Below, piece by piece: positions 1-13,534 of a DNA stretch of 64,000 bases. Source of the DNA: Piscicola geometra (lineage: Eukaryota > Annelida > Clitellata > Hirudinida > Piscicolidae); assembly GCA_943735955.1 (NCBI GenBank), contig OX030958.1:10978126-11042125 (forward strand). Direction: 5' to 3'. The notes under the pieces are model-generated. The model was not told the origin of the DNA, made no database searches, and was given only the letters and a program-made list of their open reading frames with translations. The position numbers were made by a program, and so were the translations under genes. Within the stretch, counting starts at the first letter, position 1; every line of letters starts with the position of its first letter.

Positions 1-3000
1 TTCACCGTCTTCACCGTCTTCACCGTCTTCATCATTCGTCTTCACCGTCTTCATCGTCTTCACCGTCTTCATCGTCTTCATCGTTCGTCTTCACCGTCTT
101 CACCGTCTTCATTGTCTTCACCGTCTTCACCGTCTTCACCGTCTTCACCGTCTTCACCGTCTTCATCGTTCGTCTTCATCGTCTTCATCGTCTTCACCGT
201 CTTCATCGTCTTCACCGTTTTCATCGTCTTCATCGTTCGTCTTCATCGTCTTCATCGTCTTCACCGTCTTCATCGTCTTCATCGTCTTCATCGTTCGTCT
301 TCACCGTCTTCACAGTCTTCATCGTCTTCACCGTCTTCACCGTCTTCATCGTCTTCATCGTCTTCATCGTCTTCACCGTCTTCATCGTCTTCATCGTTCG
401 TCTTCACCGTCTTCACAGTCTTCATCGTCTTCACCGTCTTCATCGTCTTTACCGTCTTCATCGTCTTCACCGTCTTCATCGTTCGTCTTCACCGTCTTCA
501 TCGTCTTCATCGTCTTCATCGTCTTCACCGTCTTCACCGTCTTCATCGTCTTCATCGTTCGTCTTCATCGTCTTCATCGTTCGTCTTCATCGTCTTCATC
601 GTCTTCATCGTCTTCACCGTCTTCACCGTCTTCACCGTCTTCATCGTTCGTCTTCACCGTCTTCATCGTCTTCACCGTCTTCATCGTCTTCATCGTTCGT
701 CTTCACCGTCTTCACCGTTTTCATTGTCTTCACCGTCTTCACCGTCTTCACCGTCTTCACCGTCTTCACCGTCTTTACCGTCTTCATCGTTCGTCTTCAT
801 CGTCTTCATCGTCTTCACCGTCTTCATCGTCTTCACCGTTTTCATCGTCTTCATCGTTCGTCTTCATCGTCTCCATCGTCTTCACCGTCTTCATCGTCTT
901 CATCGTCTTCATCGATCGTCTTCACCGTCTTCACAGTCTTCATCGTCTTCACCGTCTTCATCGTCTTCACCGTCTTCATCGTCTTCACCGTCTTCACCGT
1001 CTTCACCGTCTTCACCGTCTCCATCGTCTTCATCGTCTTCATCGTTCGTCTTCACCGTCTTCACAGTCTTCATCGTCTTCACCGTCTTCACCGTCTTCAT
1101 CGTCTTCACCGTCTTCATCGTCTGCACCGTCTTCACCGTCTTCATCGTCTTCATCGTTCGTCTTCACCGTCTTCATCGTCTTCACCGTCTTCATCGTCTT
1201 CATCGTTCGTCTTCATCGTTCGTCTTCACCGTCTTCATCGTCTTCACCGTCTTCATCGTCTTCACCGTCTTCATCGTCTTCATCGTTCGTCTTCACCGTC
1301 TTCATCGTCTTCACCGTCTTCACCGTCTTCACCGTCTTCACCGTCTCCATCGGCTTCACCGTCTTCATCGTCTTCACCGTCTTCATCGTCTTCATCGTTC
1401 GTCTTCACCGTCTTCATCGTCTTCACCGTCTTCATCGTCTTCATCGTTCGTCTTCACCGTCTTCACCGTCTTCATCGTCTTCACCGTCTTCATCGTCTTC
1501 ACCGTTTTCATCGTCTTCATCGTCTTCACCGTCTTCATCGTCTTCATCGTTCGTCTTCACCGTCTTCATCGTCTTCACCGTCTTCATCGTCTTCATCGTC
1601 TTCACCGTCTTCACCGTCTTCACCGTCTTCACCGTCTTCATCGTTCGTCTTCACCGTCTTCACCGTCTTCATCGTCTTCACCGTCTTCATCGTCTTCACC
1701 GTTTTCATCGTCTTCATCGTCTTCACCGTCTTCATCGTCTTCATCGTTCGTCTTCACCGTCTTCATCGTCTTCACCGTCTTCATCGTCTTCACCGTCTTC
1801 ACCGTCTTCACCGTCTTCACCGTCTCCATCGTCTTCATCGTCTTCATCGTTCGTCTTCACCGTCTTCACAGTCTTCATCGTCTTCACCGTCTTCACCGTC
1901 TTCATCGTCTTCACCGTCTTCATCGTCTTCACCGTCTTCACCGTCTTCATCGTCTTCATCGTTCGTCTTCACCGTCTTCATCGTCTTCACCGTCTTCATC
2001 GTCTTCACCGTCTTCATCGTCTTCATCGTTCGTCTTCATCGTTCGTCTTCACCGTCTTCATCGTCTTCACCGTCTTCATCGTCTTCACCGTCTTCATCGT
2101 CTTCATCGTTCGTCTTCACCGTCTTCATCGTCTTCACCGTCTTCACCGTCTTCACCGTCTTCACCGTCTCCATCGGCTTCACCGTCTTCATCGTCTTCAC
2201 CGTCTTCATCGTCTTCATCGTTCGTCTTCACCGTCTTCATCGTCTTCACCGTCTTCATCGTCTTCATCGTTCGTCTTCACCGTCTTCACCGTCTTCATCG
2301 TCTTCACCGTCTTCATCGTCTTCACCGTTTTCATCGTCTTCATCGTCTTCACCGTCTTCATCGTCTTCATCGTTCGTCTTCACCGTCTTCATCGTCTTCA
2401 CCGTCTTCATCGTCTTCATCGTCTTCACCGTCTTCACCGTCTTCACCGTCTTCACCGTCTTCATTGTTCGTCTTCATCGTCTTCATCGTCTTCACCGTCT
2501 TCATCGTCTTCACCGTTTTCATCGTCTTCATCGTCTTCACCGTCTTCATCGTCTTCATCGTTCGTCTTCACCGTCTTCATCGTCTTCACCGTCTTCATCG
2601 TCTTCATCGTCTTCACCGTCTTCACCGTCTTCACCGTCTTCATCGTTCGTCTTCATCGTCTTCATCGTCTTCACCGTCTTCATCGTCTTCACCGTCTTCA
2701 CCGTCTTCACCGTCTTCACCGTCTCCATCGTCTTCATCGTCTTCATCGTCTTCATCGTTCGTCTTCACCGTCTTCACAGTCTTCATCGTCTTCACCGTCT
2801 TCATCGTCTTTACCGTCTTCATCGTTCGTCTTCATCGTCTTCATCGTTCGTCTTCATCGTCTTCATCGTCTTCATCGTCTTCACCGTCTTCACCGTCTTC
2901 ACCGTCTTCACCGTCTTCATCATTCGTCTTCACCGTCTTCATCGTCTTCACCGTCTTCATCGTCTTCATCGTTCGTCTTCACCGTCTTCACCGTCTTCAT

Positions 3001-5570
3001 TGTCTTCACCGTCTTCACCGTCTTCACCGTCTTCACCGTCTTCACCGTCTTCATCGTTCGTCTTCATCGTCTTCATCGTCTTCACCGTCTTCATCGTCTT
3101 CACCGTTTTCATCGTCTTCATCGTTCGTCTTCATCGTCTTCATCGTCTTCACCGTCTTCATCGTCTTCATCGTCTTCATCGTTCGTCTTCACCGTCTTCA
3201 CAGTCTTCATCGTCTTCACCGTCTTCACCGTCTTCATCGTCTTCATCGTCTTCATCGTCTTCACCGTCTTCATCGTCTTCATCGTTCGTCTTCACCGTCT
3301 TCACAGTCTTCATCGTCTTCACCGTCTTCATCGTCTTTACCGTCTTCATCGTCTTCACCGTCTTCATCGTTCGTCTTCACCGTCTTCATCGTCTTCATCG
3401 TCTTCATCGTCTTCACCGTCTTCACCGTCTTCATCGTCTTCATCGTTCGTCTTCATCGTCTTCATCGTTCGTCTTCATCGTCTTCATCGTCTTCATCGTC
3501 TTCACCGTCTTCACCGTCTTCACCGTCTTCATCGTTCGTCTTCACCGTCTTCATCGTCTTCACCGTCTTCATCGTCTTCATCGTTCGTCTTCACCGTCTT
3601 CACCGTTTTCATTGTCTTCACCGTCTTCACCGTCTTCACCGTCTTCACCGTCTTCACCGTCTTTACCGTCTTCATCGTTCGTCTTCATCGTCTTCATCGT
3701 CTTCACCGTCTTCATCGTCTTCACCGTTTTCATCGTCTTCATCGTTCGTCTTCATCGTCTCCATCGTCTTCACCGTCTTCATCGTCTTCATCGTCTTCAT
3801 CGATCGTCTTCACCGTCTTCACAGTCTTCATCGTCTTCACCGTCTTCATCGTCTTCACCGTCTTCATCGTCTTCACCGTCTTCACCGTCTTCACCGTCTT
3901 CACCGTCTCCATCGTCTTCATCGTCTTCATCGTTCGTCTTCACCGTCTTCACAGTCTTCATCGTCTTCACCGTCTTCACCGTCTTCATCGTCTTCACCGT
4001 CTTCATCGTCTTCACCGTCTTCACCGTCTTCATCGTCTTCATCGTTCGTCTTCACCGTCTTCATCGTCTTCACCGTCTTCATCGTCTTCATCGTTCGTCT
4101 TCATCGTTCGTCTTCACCGTCTTCATCGTCTTCACCGTCTTCATCGTCTTCACCGTCTTCATCGTCTTCATCGTTCGTCTTCACCGTCTTCATCGTCTTC
4201 ACCGTCTTCACCGTCTTCACCGTCTTCACCGTCTCCATCGGCTTCACCGTCTTCATCGTCTTCACCGTCTTCATCGTCTTCATCGTTCGTCTTCACCGTC
4301 TTCATCGTCTTCACCGTCTTCATCGTCTTCATCGTTCGTCTTCACCGTCTTCACCGTCTTCATCGTCTTCACCGTCTTCATCGTCTTCACCGTTTTCATC
4401 GTCTTCATCGTCTTCACCGTCTTCATCGTCTTCATCGTTCGTCTTCACCGTCTTCATCGTCTTCACCGTCTTCATCGTCTTCATCGTCTTCACCGTCTTC
4501 ACCGTCTTCACCGTCTTCACCGTCTTCATCGTTCGTCTTCACCGTCTTCACCGTCTTCATCGTCTTCACCGTCTTCATCGTCTTCACCGTTTTCATCGTC
4601 TTCATCGTCTTCACCGTCTTCATCGTCTTCATCGTTCGTCTTCACCGTCTTCATCGTCTTCACCGTCTTCATCGTCTTCACCGTCTTCACCGTCTTCACC
4701 GTCTTCACCGTCTCCATCGTCTTCATCGTCTTCATCGTTCGTCTTCACCGTCTTCACAGTCTTCATCGTCTTCACCGTCTTCACCGTCTTCATCGTCTTC
4801 ACCGTCTTCATCGTCTTCACCGTCTTCACCGTCTTCATCGTCTTCATCGTTCGTCTTCACCGTCTTCATCGTCTTCACCGTCTTCATCGTCTTCATCGTT
4901 CGTCTTCATCGTTCGTCTTCACCGTCTTCATCGTCTTCACCGTCTTCATCGTCTTCACCGTCTTCATCGTCTTCATCGTTCGTCTTCACCGTCTTCATCG
5001 TCTTCACCGTCTTCACCGTCTTCACCGTCTTCACCGTCTCCATCGGCTTCACCGTCTTCATCGTCTTCACCGTCTTCATCGTCTTCATCGTTCGTCTTCA
5101 CCGTCTTCATCGTCTTCACCGTCTTCATCGTCTTCATCGTTCGTCTTCACCGTCTTCACCGTCTTCATCGTCTTCACCGTCTTCATCGTCTTCACCGTTT
5201 TCATCGTCTTCATCGTCTTCACCGTCTTCATCGTCTTCATCGTTCGTCTTCACCGTCTTCATCGTCTTCACCGTCTTCATCGTCTTCATCGTCTTCACCG
5301 TCTTCACCGTCTTCACCGTCTTCACCGTCTTCATTGTTCGTCTTCATCGTCTTCATCGTCTTCACCGTCTTCATCGTCTTCACCGTTTTCATCGTCTTCA
5401 TCGTCTTCACCGTCTTCATCGTCTTCATCGTTCGTCTTCACCGTCTTCATCGTCTTCACCGTCTTCATCGTCTTCATCGTCTTCACCGTCTTCACCGTCT
5501 TCACCGTCTTCATCGTTCGTCTTCATCGTCTTCATCGTCTTCACCGTCTTCATCGTCTTCACCGTCTTCA
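1..5570. repeat. 2.9-kb higher-order repeat, two tandem copies
   Basis: Positions 1-2700 recur from 2889 with an offset of 2888. Matching markers include the rare CATCATTCG (about 29 and 2917), CATTGTC (about 112 and 3000), CGATCGTC (about 912 and 3800) and CTCCATCGGC (about 1345 and 4234). After about 1.97 kb the offset becomes 2870, so the second copy lost two 9-mers (18 bp). The copies diverge at about 2700/5570. One base separates the copies near 1120 (TCTGCACCG in copy 1 only). Confidence 0.85.
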
Positions 5571-8400
5571 TCGTCTTCACCGTCTTCATCGTCTTCACCG
5601 TCTTCATCGTCTTCATCGTTCGTCTTCACCGTCTTCACAGTCTTCATCGTCTTCACCGTCTTCATCGTCTTTACCGTCTTCATCGTCTTCACCGTCTTCA
5701 TCGTCTTCACCGTCTTCATCGTCTTCACCGTCTTCATCGTCTTCACCGTCTTCATCATCTTCACCGTCTTCAACGTCTTCATCGTTCGTCTTCACCGTCT
5801 TCATCGTCTTCATCGTCTTCACCGTCTTCACCGTCTTCCCCGTCTTCATCGTCTTCATCGTTCGTCTTCATCGTCTTCATCGTTCGTCTTCAACGTCTTC
5901 ATCGACTTCATCGTCTTCATCGTCTTCACCGTCTTCACCGTCTTCATCGTCTTCATCGTTCGTCTTCACCGTCTTCACCGTCTTCATCGTCTTCACCGTC
6001 TTCATCGTCTTCACCGTTTTCATCGTCTTCATCGTCTTCACCGTCTTCATCGTCTTCATCGTTCGTCTTCACCGTCTTCATCGTCTTCACCGTCTTCATC
6101 GTCTTCATCGTTCGTCTTCACCGTCTTCATCGTCTTCACCGTCTTCATCGTCTTCACCGTCTTCATCGTCTTCATCGTTCGTCTTCACCGTCTTCACCGT
6201 CTTCATCGTCTTCACCGTCTTCATCGTCTTCACCGTCTTCACCGTCTTCATCGTTTGTCTTCATCGTCTTCATCGTCTTCACCGTCTTCATCGTCTTCAT
6301 CGTCTTCATCGTCTTCATCGTCTTCATCGTCTTCACCGTCTTCATCGTCTTCATCGTCTTCATCGTCTTCACCGTCTTCATCGTCTTCACCGTCTTCATC
6401 GTCTTCACCGTCTTCATCGTCTTCACCGTCTTCACCGTCTTCACCGTCTTCACCGTCTTCATCGTCTTCACCGTCTTCATCGTCTTCACCGTCTTCATCG
6501 TCTTCATCGTTCGTCTTCACCGTCTTCATCGTCTTCACCGTCTTCATCGTCTTCACCGTCTTCATCGTCTTCATCGTTCGTCTTCACCGTCTTCATCGTC
6601 TTCACCGTCTTCACCGTCTTCACCGTCTTCATCGTCTTCATCGTTCGTCTTCACCGTCTTCATCGTCTTCACCGTCTTCATCGTCTTCACCGTCTTCATC
6701 GTCTTCACCGTTCGTCTTCACCGTCTTCATCGTCTTCACCGTCTTCATCGTCTTCATCGTTCGTCTTCACCGTCTTCACCGTCTTCATCGTCTTCACCGT
6801 CTTCATCGTCTTCACCGTCTTCATCGTCTTCACCGTCTTCACCGTCTTCACCGTCTTCATCGTTCGTCTTCATCGTCTTCATCGTCTTCACCGTCTTCCC
6901 CGTCTTCATCGTCTTCATCGTTCGTCTTCATCGTCTTCATCGTTCGTCTTCAACGTCTTCATCGTCTTCATCGTCTTCATCGTCTTCACCGTCTTCATCG
7001 TATTCATCGTTTGTCTTCACCGTCTTCACCGTCTTCATCGTCTTCACCGTCTTCATCGTCTTCACCGTCTTCACCGTCTTCGCCGTCTTCCCCGTCTTCA
7101 TCGTCTTCATCGTTCGTCTTCACCGTCTTCACCGTCTTCATCGTCTTCACCGTCTTCATCGTCTTCACCGTCTTCATCGTCTTCACCGTCTTCACCGTCT
7201 TCGCCGTCTTCCCCGTCTTCATCGTCTTCATCGTTCGTCTTCACCGTCTTCACCGTCTTCATCGTCTTCACCGTCTTCATCGTCTTCACCGTTTTCATCG
7301 TCTTCATCGTCTTCACCGTCTTCATCGTCTTCATCGTTCGTCTTCACCGTCTTCATCGTCTTCATCGTCTTCACCGTCTTCATCGTCTTCATCGTTTGTC
7401 TTCACCGTCTTCACCGTCTTCATCGTCTTCACCGTCTTCATCGTCTTCACCGTCTTCACCGTCTTCGCCGTCTTCCCCGTCTTCATCGTCTTCATCGTTC
7501 GTCTTCACCGTCTTCACCGTCTTCATCGTCTTCACCGTCTTCATCGTCTTCACCGTTTTCATCGTCTTCATCGTCTTCACCGTCTTCATCGTCCTTATCG
7601 TTCGTCTTCACCGTCTTCATCGTCTTCACCGTCTTCATCGTCTTCATCGTCTTCACCGTCTTCACCGTCTTCACCGTCTTCACCGTCTTCACCGTCTTCA
7701 TTGTTCGTCTTCATCGTCTTCATCGTCTTCACCGTCTTCATCGTCTTCACCGTTTTCATCGTCTTCATCGTCTTCACCGTCTTCATCGTCTTCATCGTTT
7801 GTCTTCACCGTCTTCACCGTCTTCATCGTCTTCACCGTCTTCATCGTCTTCACCGTCTTCACCGTCTTCGCCGTCTTCCCCGTCTTCATCGTCTTCATCG
7901 TTCGTCTTCACCGTCTTCACCGTCTTCATCGTCTTCACTGTCTTCATCGTCTTCACCGTCTTCATCGTCTTCACCGTCTTCATCGTCTTCACCGTCTTCA
8001 CCGTCTTCGCCGTCTTCCCCGTCTTCATCGTCTTCATCGTTCGTCTTCACCGTCTTCACCGTCTTCATCGTCTTCACCGTCTTCATCGTCTTCACCGTTT
8101 TCATCGTCTTCATCGTCTTCACCGTCTTCATCGTCTTCATCGTTCGTCTTCACCGTCTTCATCGTCTTCATCGTCTTCACCGTCTTCATCGTCTCCATCG
8201 TTTGTCTTCACCGTCTTCACCGTCTTCATCGTCTTCACCGTCTTCATCGTCTTCACCGTCTTCACCGTCTTCGCCGTCTTCCCCGTCTTCATCGTCTTCA
8301 TCGTTCGTCTTCACCGTCTTCACCGTCTTCATCGTCTTCACCGTCTTCATCGTCTTCACCGTTTTCATCGTCTTCATCGTCTTCACCGTCTTCATCGTCT
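5571..8400. repeat. GTTC-rich segment with CGCC/CCCC-marked subrepeats
   Basis: This part of array A carries a distinctive double variant, CTTCGCCGTCTTCCCCG, at about 7081, 7202, 7466, 7869, 8008 and 8271, each followed by the same GTTC phase break. The recurrence shows a subrepeat of roughly 120-140 bp that spread by local exchange. The same marker reappears, preceded by TCTTAACC, at about 13508, 14783, 16437, 17361 and 23569, so it has also moved with larger duplications. Confidence 0.75.
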
Positions 8401-8476
8401 TCATCGTTCGTCTTCACCGTCTTCATCGTCTTCACCGTCTTCATCGTCTTCATCGTCTTCACCGTCTTCACCGTCT

Positions 8477-9694
8477 TCATCGTTCGTCTTCATCGTCTTC
8501 ATCGTCTTCACCGTCTTCATCGTCTTCACCGTCTTCATCGTCTTCACCGTCTTCATCGTCTTCACCGTCTTCATCGTCTTCACCGTCTTCATCGTCTTCA
8601 CCGTCTTCATCGTCTTCATCGTTCGTCTTCACCGTCTTCACAGTCTTCATCGTCTTCACCGTCTTCATCGTCTTTACCGTCTTCATCGTCTTCACCGTCT
8701 TCATCGTCTTCACCGTCTTCATCGTCTTCACCGTCTTCATCGTCTTCACCGTCTTCACCGTCTTCACCGTCTTCATCGTCTTCACCGTCTTCATCGTCTT
8801 CACCGTCTTCATCGTCTTCATCGTCTTCACCGTCTTCACCGTCTTCACCGTCTTCATCGTCTTCATCGTTCGTCTTCATCGTCTTCATCGTTCGTCTTCA
8901 TCGTCTTCATCGTCTTCATCGTCTTCACCGTCTTCACCGTCTTCACCGTCTTCACCGTCTTCATCGTTCGTCTTCACCGTCTTCATCGTCTTCATCGTTC
9001 GTCTTCACCGTCTTCACCGTCTTCATTGTCTTCACCGTCTTCATCGTCTTCATCGTCTTCACCGTCTTCACCGTCTTCACCGTCTTCATCGTTCGTCTTC
9101 ATCGTCTTCATCGTCTTCACCGTCTTCATCGTCTTCACCGTCTTCATCGTCTTCACCGTCTTCATCGTCTTCACCGTCTTCATCGTCTTCACCGTCTTCA
9201 TCGTCTTCACCGTCTTCATCGTCTTCATCGTTCGTCTTCACCGTCTTCACAGTCTTCATCGTCTTCACCGTCTTCATCGTCTTTACCGTCTTCATCGTCT
9301 TCACCGTCTTCATCGTCTTCACCGTCTTCATCGTCTTCACCGTCTTCATCGTCTTCACCGTCTTCACCGTCTTCACCGTCTTCATCGTCTTCACCGTCTT
9401 CATCGTCTTCACCGTCTTCATCGTCTTCATCGTCTTCACCGTCTTCACCGTCTTCACCGTCTTCATCGTCTTCATCGTTCGTCTTCATCGTCTTCATCGT
9501 TCGTCTTCATCGTCTTCATCGTCTTCATCGTCTTCACCGTCTTCACCGTCTTCACCGTCTTCACCGTCTTCATCGTTCGTCTTCACCGTCTTCATCGTCT
9601 TCATCGTTCGTCTTCACCGTCTTCACCGTCTTCATTGTCTTCACCGTCTTCACCGTCTTAACCGTCTTCACCGTCTTCACCGTCTTCACCGTTT
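8477..9694. repeat. 609-bp tandem duplication inside array A
   Basis: 8477-9085 and 9086-9694 are two near-identical copies. Shared landmarks keep a constant offset of 609, including the GTTC breaks at about 8480/9089 and the CACAGTC and CTTTACC variants that follow. 609 = 65 x 9 + 24, which fits six 4-bp phase remnants. Confidence 0.8.
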
Positions 9695-10923
9695 TCATCG
9701 TTCGTCTTCATCGTCTTCATCGTCTTCACCGTCTTCATCGTCTTCACCGTTTTCATCGTCTTCATCGTTCGTCTTCATCGTCTCCATCGTCTTCACCGTC
9801 TTCATCGTCTTCATCGTCTTCACCGTCTTCACCGTCTTCACCGTCTTCACCGTCTTCACCGTCTCCATCGTCTTCATCGTCTTCATCGTCTTCATCGTTC
9901 GTCTTCACCGTCTTCACAGTCTTCATCGTCTTCACCGTCTTCATCGTCTTTACCGTCTTCATCGTCTTCACCGTCTTCATCGTTCGTCTTCACCGTCTTC
10001 ATCGTCTTCATCGTCTTCACCGTCTTCACCGTCTTCACCGTCTTCATCGTTCGTCTTCATCGTCTTCATCGTTCGTCTTCATCGTCTTCATCGTCTTCAT
10101 CGTCTTCACCGTCTTCACCGTCTTCACCGTCTTCACCGTCTTCATCATTCGTCTTCACCGTCTTCATCGTCTTCATCGTCTTCATCGTTCGTCTTCACCG
10201 TCTTCACCGTCTTCACCGTCTTCATTGTCTTCACCGTCTTCACCGTCTTCACCGTCTTCACCGTCTTCACCGTCTTCATCGTTCGTCTTCATCGTCTTCA
10301 TCGTCTTCACCGTCTTCATCGTCTTCACCGTTTTCATCGTCTTCATCGTTCGTCTTCATCGTCTTCATCGTCTTCACCGTCTTCATCGTCTTCATCGTCT
10401 TCATCGTTCGTCTTCACCGTCTTCACAGTCTTCATCGTCTTCACCGTCTTCACCGTCTTCATCGTCTTCATCGTCTTCATCGTCTTCACCGTCTTCATCG
10501 TCTTCATCGTTCGTCTTCACCGTCTTCACAGTCTTCATCGTCTTCACCGTCTTCATCGTCTTTACCGTCTTCATCGTCTTCACCGTCTTCATCGTTCGTC
10601 TTCACCGTCTTCATCGTCTTCATCGTCTTCATCGTCTTCACCGTCTTCACCGTCTTCATCGTCTTCATCGTTCGTCTTCATCGTCTTCATCGTTTGTCTT
10701 CATCGTCTTCATCGTCTTCATCGTCTTCACCGTCTTCACCGTCTTCACCGTCTTCATCGTTCGTCTTCACCGTCTTCATCGTCTTCACCGTCTTCATCGT
10801 CTTCATCGTTCGTCTTCACCGTCTTCACCGTCTTCATTGTCTTCACCGTCTTCACCGTCTTCACCGTCTTCACCGTCTTCACCGTCTTCACCGTCTTCAC
10901 CGTCTTCACCGTCTTTACCGTCT

Positions 10924-12468
10924 TCATCGTTCGTCTTCATCGTCTTCATCGTCTTCACCGTCTTCATCGTCTTCACCGTTTTCATCGTCTTCATCGTTCG
11001 TCTTCATCGTCTCCATCGTCTTCATCGTCTTCATCGTCTTCACCGTCTTCATCGTCTTCACCGTCTTCACCGTCTTCATCGTCTTCACCGTTTTCATCGT
11101 CTTCATCGTCTTCATCGTCTTCACCGTCTTCACCGTCTTCACCGTCTTCATCGTCTTCACCGTCTTCACCGTCTTCATCGTCTTCACCGTCTTCACCGTC
11201 TTCATCGTCTTCATCGTCTCCATCGTCTTCACCGTCTTCATCGTCTTCATCGTCTTCACCGTCTTCATCGTCTTCATCGTCTTCATCGTCTTCACCGTCT
11301 TCATCGTCTTCATCGTCTTCACCGTCTTCATCGTCTTCACCGTCTTGATCGTCTTCATCGTCTTCATCGTCTTCACCGTCTTCATCGTCTTCATCGTCTT
11401 CATCGTCTTCATCGTCTTCATCGTCTTCACCGTCTTCATCGTCTTCATCGTCTTCACCGTCTTCACCGTCTTCATCGTCTTCATCGTCTTCATCGTCTTC
11501 ATCGTCTTCATCGTCTTCATCGTCTTCATCGTCTTCACCGTCTTCATCGTCTTCATCGTCTTCACCGTCTTCATCGTCTTCATCGTCTTCATCGTCTTCA
11601 TCGTTCGTCTTCACCGTCTTCACCGTCTTCACCGTCTTCACCGTCTTCACCGTCTTCACCGTCTTCACCGTCTTCACCGTCTTTACCGTCTTCATCGTTC
11701 GTCTTCATCGTCTTCATCGTCTTCACCGTCTTCATCGTCTTCACCGTTTTCATCGTCTTCATCGTTCGTCTTCATCGTCTCCATCGTCTTCATCGTCTTC
11801 ATCGTCTTCACCGTCTTCATCGTCTTCACCGTCTTCACCGTCTTCATCGTCTTCACCGTCTTCATCGTCTTCACCGTCTTCACCGTCTTCATCGTCTTCA
11901 CCGTCTTCACCGTCTTCATCGTCTTCATCGTCTCCATCGTCTTCACCGTTTTCATCGTCTTCATCGTCTTCATCGTCTTCACCGTCTTCACCGTCTTCAC
12001 CGTCTTCATCGTCTTCACCGTCTTCACCGTCTTCATCGTCTTCACCGTCTTCACCGTCTTCATCGTCTTCATCGTCTCCATCGTCTTCACCGTCTTCATC
12101 GTCTTCATCGTCTTCACCGTCTTCATCGTCTTCATCGTCTTCATCGTCTTCACCGTCTTCATCGTCTTCATCGTCTTCACCGTCTTCATCGTCTTCACCG
12201 TCTTGATCGTCTTCATCGTCTTCATCGTCTTCACCGTCTTCATCGTCTTCATCGTCTTCATCGTCTTCATCGTCTTCATCGTCTTCACCGTCTTCATCGT
12301 CTTCATCGTCTTCACCGTCTTCACCGTCTTCATCGTCTTCATCGTCTTCATCGTCTTCATCGTCTTCATCGTCTTCATCGTCTTCATCGTCTTCACCGTC
12401 TTCATCGTCTTCATCGTCTTCACCGTCTTCATCGTCTTCATCGTCTTCATCGTCTTCATCGTCTTCAT
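10924..12468. repeat. ~0.77-kb tandem duplication with a local expansion
   Basis: 10924-11691 is repeated from 11692. Both copies open with the same GTTC-spaced stretch and carry CTCCATCG, GTTTTCATC and TCTTGATC (about 11345 and 12203) in the same order. The second copy is about 99 bp longer because of a further small internal duplication around the CTCCATCG marker. The same block recurs at about 26640 and 28505. Confidence 0.7.
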
Positions 12469-13534
12469 CGTTCGTCTTCACCGTCTTCACCGTCTTCATC
12501 GTCTTCACCGTCTTCATCGTCTTCATCGTCTTCACCGTCTTCATCGTCTTCATCGTCTTCACCGTCTTCATTGTCTTCACCGTCTTCATCGTCTTCATCG
12601 TCTTCATCGTCTTCACCGTCTTTATCGTCTTCATCGTCTTCATCGTCTTCACCGTCTTCACCGTCTTCACCGTCTTCATCGTCTTCATCGTCTTCCTCGT
12701 CTTCATCGTCTTCACCGTCTTCATCGTCTTCATCGTCTTCACCGTCTTCACCGTCTTCATCGTCTTCATCGTCTTCACCGTCTTCATCGTCTTCACCGTC
12801 TTCATCGTCTTCATCGTCTTCATCGTCTTCATCGTCTTCACCGTCTTCATCGTCTTCACCGTTCGTCTTCATCGTCTTCACCGTCTGCATCGTCTTCACC
12901 GTCTTCACCGTCTTCATCGTCTTCATCGTCTTCACCGTCTTCATCGTCTTCACCGTCTTCATCGTCTTCATCGTCTTCACCGTCTTCATCGTCTTCACCG
13001 TCTTCACCGTCTTCATCGTCTTCTCCGTCTTCATCGTCTTCACCGTCTTCATCGTCTTCATCGTCTTCATCGTCTTCACCGTCTTCATCGTCTTCACCGT
13101 CTTCACCGTCTTCATCGTCTTCACCGTCTTCATCGTCTTCATCGTCTTCATCGTCTTCACCGTCTTCACCGTCTTTACCGTCTTCATCGTCTTCACCGTC
13201 TTCACCGTCTTCATCGTCTTCACCGTCTTCATCGTCTTCACCGTCTTCATCGTCTCCATCGTCTTCACCGTCTTTATCGTCTTCATCGTCTTCACCGTCT
13301 TCATCGTCTTCATCGTCTTCACCGTCTTCATCGTCTTCATCGTCTTCACCGTCTTCACCGTCTTCATCGTCTTCACCGTCTTCATCGTCTTCACCGTCTT
13401 CATCGTCTTCACCGTTTTCATCGTCTTCACCGTCTTCATCGTCTTCACCGTCTTCATCGTCTTCATCGTCTTCACCGTCTTCACCGTCTTAACCGTCTTC
13501 ATCGTCTTCGCCGTCTTCCCCGTCTTCATCGTCT

